A stretch of 6,340 nt of DNA. It comes from an uncultured Spirochaetota bacterium (lineage in GTDB: Bacteria > Spirochaetota > UBA4802 > UBA5368). Each line of letters opens with the position of its first letter. Positions within the stretch are counted from its first letter, which is position 1. The stretch covers positions 1 to 6,340 of the forward strand of contig CALMJO010000697.1 in NCBI GenBank assembly GCA_937864375.1, given 5' to 3'. Position numbers and translations under genes: made by a program. Below the pieces are notes generated by a model that saw only the letters and a program-made list of their open reading frames with translations, did not search any database and was not told the DNA's origin. Positions 4,129-6,340 of the stretch are shown piece by piece.

Positions 4129-6340
4129 CTATTCTTTCGCTTTATCGCCAACTCGCCCAGTCTCCACCTCGTACACCAGCACGTCGTGGTGTATCCCCTT
4201 CACCTGCACCGCGCCCTTCGGCCGGCAGGCGAATTCATCTTTCACCAGCGCCCACGTCGCGTGGCTGATGAGAATGCTTCCCGGCTCGCAGATGCTCTCC
4301 AGCCGAGAGGCAAGGTTCACCTCACCACCGATCACTGTGTAATCGACCCTGCTCTCGGACCCGAAGTTCCCTATGGTGCTGTAGCCGGTATTAATGCCGC
4401 ACCGGATTTCAAAGGGCCGCTCCACTCCTTCCTTTTTCCACCTTTCCTGCAGTTCCCGCATGCTCTTCTGCATTTCGACGGCCATGGCAACGCATGCCTC
4501 GGCCTCCTCCCTGTCGCCGCGCGATTGAAATGCCCCGAAGTAGACCATGATGGCGTCACCAATGAATTTGTCGATGGTGCCGCCGTGTTTTTCCACGACA
4601 CCTGTCATTCCGGAAAGGTAATCATTCAGGAGATATGTTAGTCGCTCGGGCTGCATCTGGTCTGTTTTGGTGGTAAACCCGACAATATCGGAAAAAAATA
4701 TGGTAAGATTTTTTCTTTCGCTTTTCTTTCCAATGATATCCGGCGTTTCTCCCTTCAGTATTGGATCAACTAGTTGTGACGGGAGGTACTTTTTTAGTAT
4801 TTCACTCCCTAGGATCACCTTCATCTGCCGCTTTACTTCCTTCCTGAGGTTGTCGCTCTGGCAGGCGATGTCGTCCCTGAGGGATTTCATTTTTAGCTGC
4901 GATTGAATCCGCGCCCGCAGCTCCTTTGCATTGAATGGCTTCGAGAGATAATCATCGGCGCCGTATGCCAGGCCTTCGATCTTCATCTCTAATGCAGCTT
5001 TGGCGGTTAAAAGAATAACGGGGATCCCCTGTAGCTCTTCACTAGCCTTGATCTTTACCGTCATTTCGTAACCGTCCATCTCCGGCATCATCACATCGGA
5101 GAGCACCAGGTCCGGTTTTTCACTTAGGGCCCGTTCGAAACCGTGACGGCCATTATCGGCTGTGATGACGCGGTAGTCACCTTCGAGCAGGGACCGGATG
5201 AATTTGACCATGTCCGGGGTGTCATCCACCACGAGGATCGTGTGTTTCTTTTCTCCTGACAAGGTGTCGGCCACAGACCCTTTTTCCTTTGATATATCGG
5301 CAAGGATATAAGGCTTTACTTCATCGAGGTCCTCGATCTCCTCGTCCAACGCCGCGGAACATTCATCGCCAAGGGGGAGGGTGACAGTGAAAGTGCTGCC
5401 CTTTCCCTGCCTGCTCTTCACCGAAATCGTTCCATCGTGAAGTTCCACAATCTCTTTCGCGAAAGCCAGGCCTATACCCGTACCCTCGTATTTCCGCGAC
5501 GAAGACCCGTCCACCTGTCCAAAACGCTCAAATATGGATTCCAGCTTGTCCTCGGGTATGCCGATTCCCGTATCCTTCACCGAAATGCTGAATTCGTTTT
5601 CTGCCTTGTCAAGCTGGACTATGACGTTGCCGCCCTCCGGTGTAAACTTGAGGGCGTTCGAGATGAGGTTAAAAACCGCCTTCTCGATAAGGTCTCGGTC
5701 CACGTAGGCGATCACGCCATCGCTGTTGTCGTTGAACACCACGTGGAGCCCCCGGCTCTCCGCGCCGGACTTCACCGTGGACACGTAGAGCTGCAGGAGC
5801 TCGGCCATCTCGGTCTTCCTTTTTTTCACCGACATGCGGCCCGCCTCGATCTTGGAGATATCCAGCAGGTTGTTGATGAGTTTTAAAAGGCGGGAGCCGT
5901 TGCCCAGCATGGATTTGAATTTCTCGTCGTTCCTATCAAAGTTCTCACCATAATCGCCGCTGATGATCGATTCCAGCGGACCGAGAATCAGGGTCAGCGG
6001 GGTCCGCAGTTCATGGGATATGTTGGCAAAAAACTGGGTTTTTGCCTGGTCCAGTTCTCTAATTTTTTTCAGGTTGATAAATTCTTTCTTGATTGAGTTT
6101 TCAATGAAAAAACAAGCCATCATCGATATGAAAAATTGAGAAATCATAAACATTAATAAACAAATAAAAATCAGGGTGCTTGCCTGATCTCTAAAGGCAT
6201 GTCTATAAAAAATCTCAATGCATCCATGCCCCAGCATCACTATAAATGAAGTCAACAAGTAAACTATAAATGAAATTCGTGTAAGAACTAGTGCTCTGAC
6301 TTTATGAATATCAATTAATGGAAAAAGTGCTATTAATATT
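4129..6340 (-). CDS. Membrane hybrid histidine kinase-receiver-adenylate cyclase, N-terminus outside window
   Basis: Numbering here runs from the TTG at 6258, but the frame stays open to the window edge, so the start is not visible. Two hydrophobic segments (around 6232-6279, and residues 27-52) indicate an inner-membrane sensor. A HisKA domain follows with phospho-acceptor His82 (ISHELRTP). The HATPase has Asn201 (N box), DTGIGIP 229-235, FERFGQ 243-248 and GTGIGLA 259-265. The receiver has D345/D346, phospho-acceptor Asp388, Thr418 and Lys440. A charged helical linker (~455-515) leads to a class III cyclase. This cyclase keeps both metal aspartates (D524, D568), the adenine-selecting pair Lys564 and Thr641, and the transition-state Asn648 and Arg652. 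It should therefore make cAMP rather than cGMP, with activity likely governed by phosphorylation of the receiver. The stimulus is unknown. It is followed on the same strand by the toxin-antitoxin genes. Confidence 0.93.
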   Translation of the reverse strand, partial: ILIALFPLIDIHKVRALVLTRISFIVYLLTSFIVMLGHGCIEIFYRHAFRDQASTLIFICLLMFMISQFFISMMACFFIENSIKKEFINLKKIRELDQAKTQFFANISHELRTPLTLILGPLESIISGDYGENFDRNDEKFKSMLGNGSRLLKLINNLLDISKIEAGRMSVKKRKTEMAELLQLYVSTVKSGAESRGLHVVFNDNSDGVIAYVDRDLIEKAVFNLISNALKFTPEGGNVIVQLDKAENEFSISVKDTGIGIPEDKLESIFERFGQVDGSSSRKYEGTGIGLAFAKEIVELHDGTISVKSRQGKGSTFTVTLPLGDECSAALDEEIEDLDEVKPYILADISKEKGSVADTLSGEKKHTILVVDDTPDMVKFIRSLLEGDYRVITADNGRHGFERALSEKPDLVLSDVMMPEMDGYEMTVKIKASEELQGIPVILLTAKAALEMKIEGLAYGADDYLSKPFNAKELRARIQSQLKMKSLRDDIACQSDNLRKEVKRQMKVILGSEILKKYLPSQLVDPILKGETPDIIGKKSERKNLTIFFSDIVGFTTKTDQMQPERLTYLLNDYLSGMTGVVEKHGGTIDKFIGDAIMVYFGAFQSRGDREEAEACVAMAVEMQKSMRELQERWKKEGVERPFEIRCGINTGYSTIGNFGSESRVDYTVIGGEVNLASRLESICEPGSILISHATWALVKDEFACRPKGAVQVKGIHHDVLVYEVETGRVGDKAKE

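Overview
This is a bacterial chromosomal fragment, most likely from a metagenomic or draft assembly. Bases 1-21 are not genomic: they are the end of a Nextera/Tn5 sequencing adapter, so the true sequence starts at about base 22. Base composition is uneven. The purL end is very GC-rich (45 of 60 bases G+C at 901-960), the kinase gene is intermediate (32 of 60 at 5581-5640), and the toxin-antitoxin region is AT-rich (21 of 60 at 3541-3600). A hybrid kinase carrying a class III adenylate cyclase is common in spirochaetes and some other environmental Gram-negative groups. That is only a weak hint at the host, and no marker here fixes the taxon.

Layout. (1) 22-1104, minus: the first ~361 residues of a large-type purL (FGAM synthase), cut by the contig end. 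(2) 1105-1663: a 559-bp divergent intergenic region holding three related copies of a C/T-rich repeat (one inverted) and a 21-bp periodic segment. (3) 1664-2833, plus: a PlsC-like acyltransferase with an unusual HX4E active-site motif and a long C-terminal extension. (4) 3000-3209, plus: a 69-residue four-cysteine protein with a near-consensus promoter and an inverted repeat over its -10 and start region. (5) 3258-4005, minus: an AT-rich cassette of a type II antitoxin, an overlapping RelE/ParE-like toxin, and a previously uncalled 46-codon ORF with a good Shine-Dalgarno. (6) 4129-6340, minus: a membrane histidine kinase fused to a receiver and an adenylate cyclase, whose N-terminus lies beyond the window.

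The genes do not form one pathway. purL belongs to purine synthesis, the acyltransferase to lipid synthesis, and the kinase-cyclase to signalling by phosphorelay and probably cAMP. The antitoxin-toxin pair looks like an inserted accessory cassette between the housekeeping and signalling genes. I see no convincing new multi-gene system. The observations most worth following are the kinase-receiver-cyclase fusion, the third small ORF behind the toxin, the small cysteine protein with its operator-like repeat, the acyltransferase motif substitution and the intergenic repeat family.
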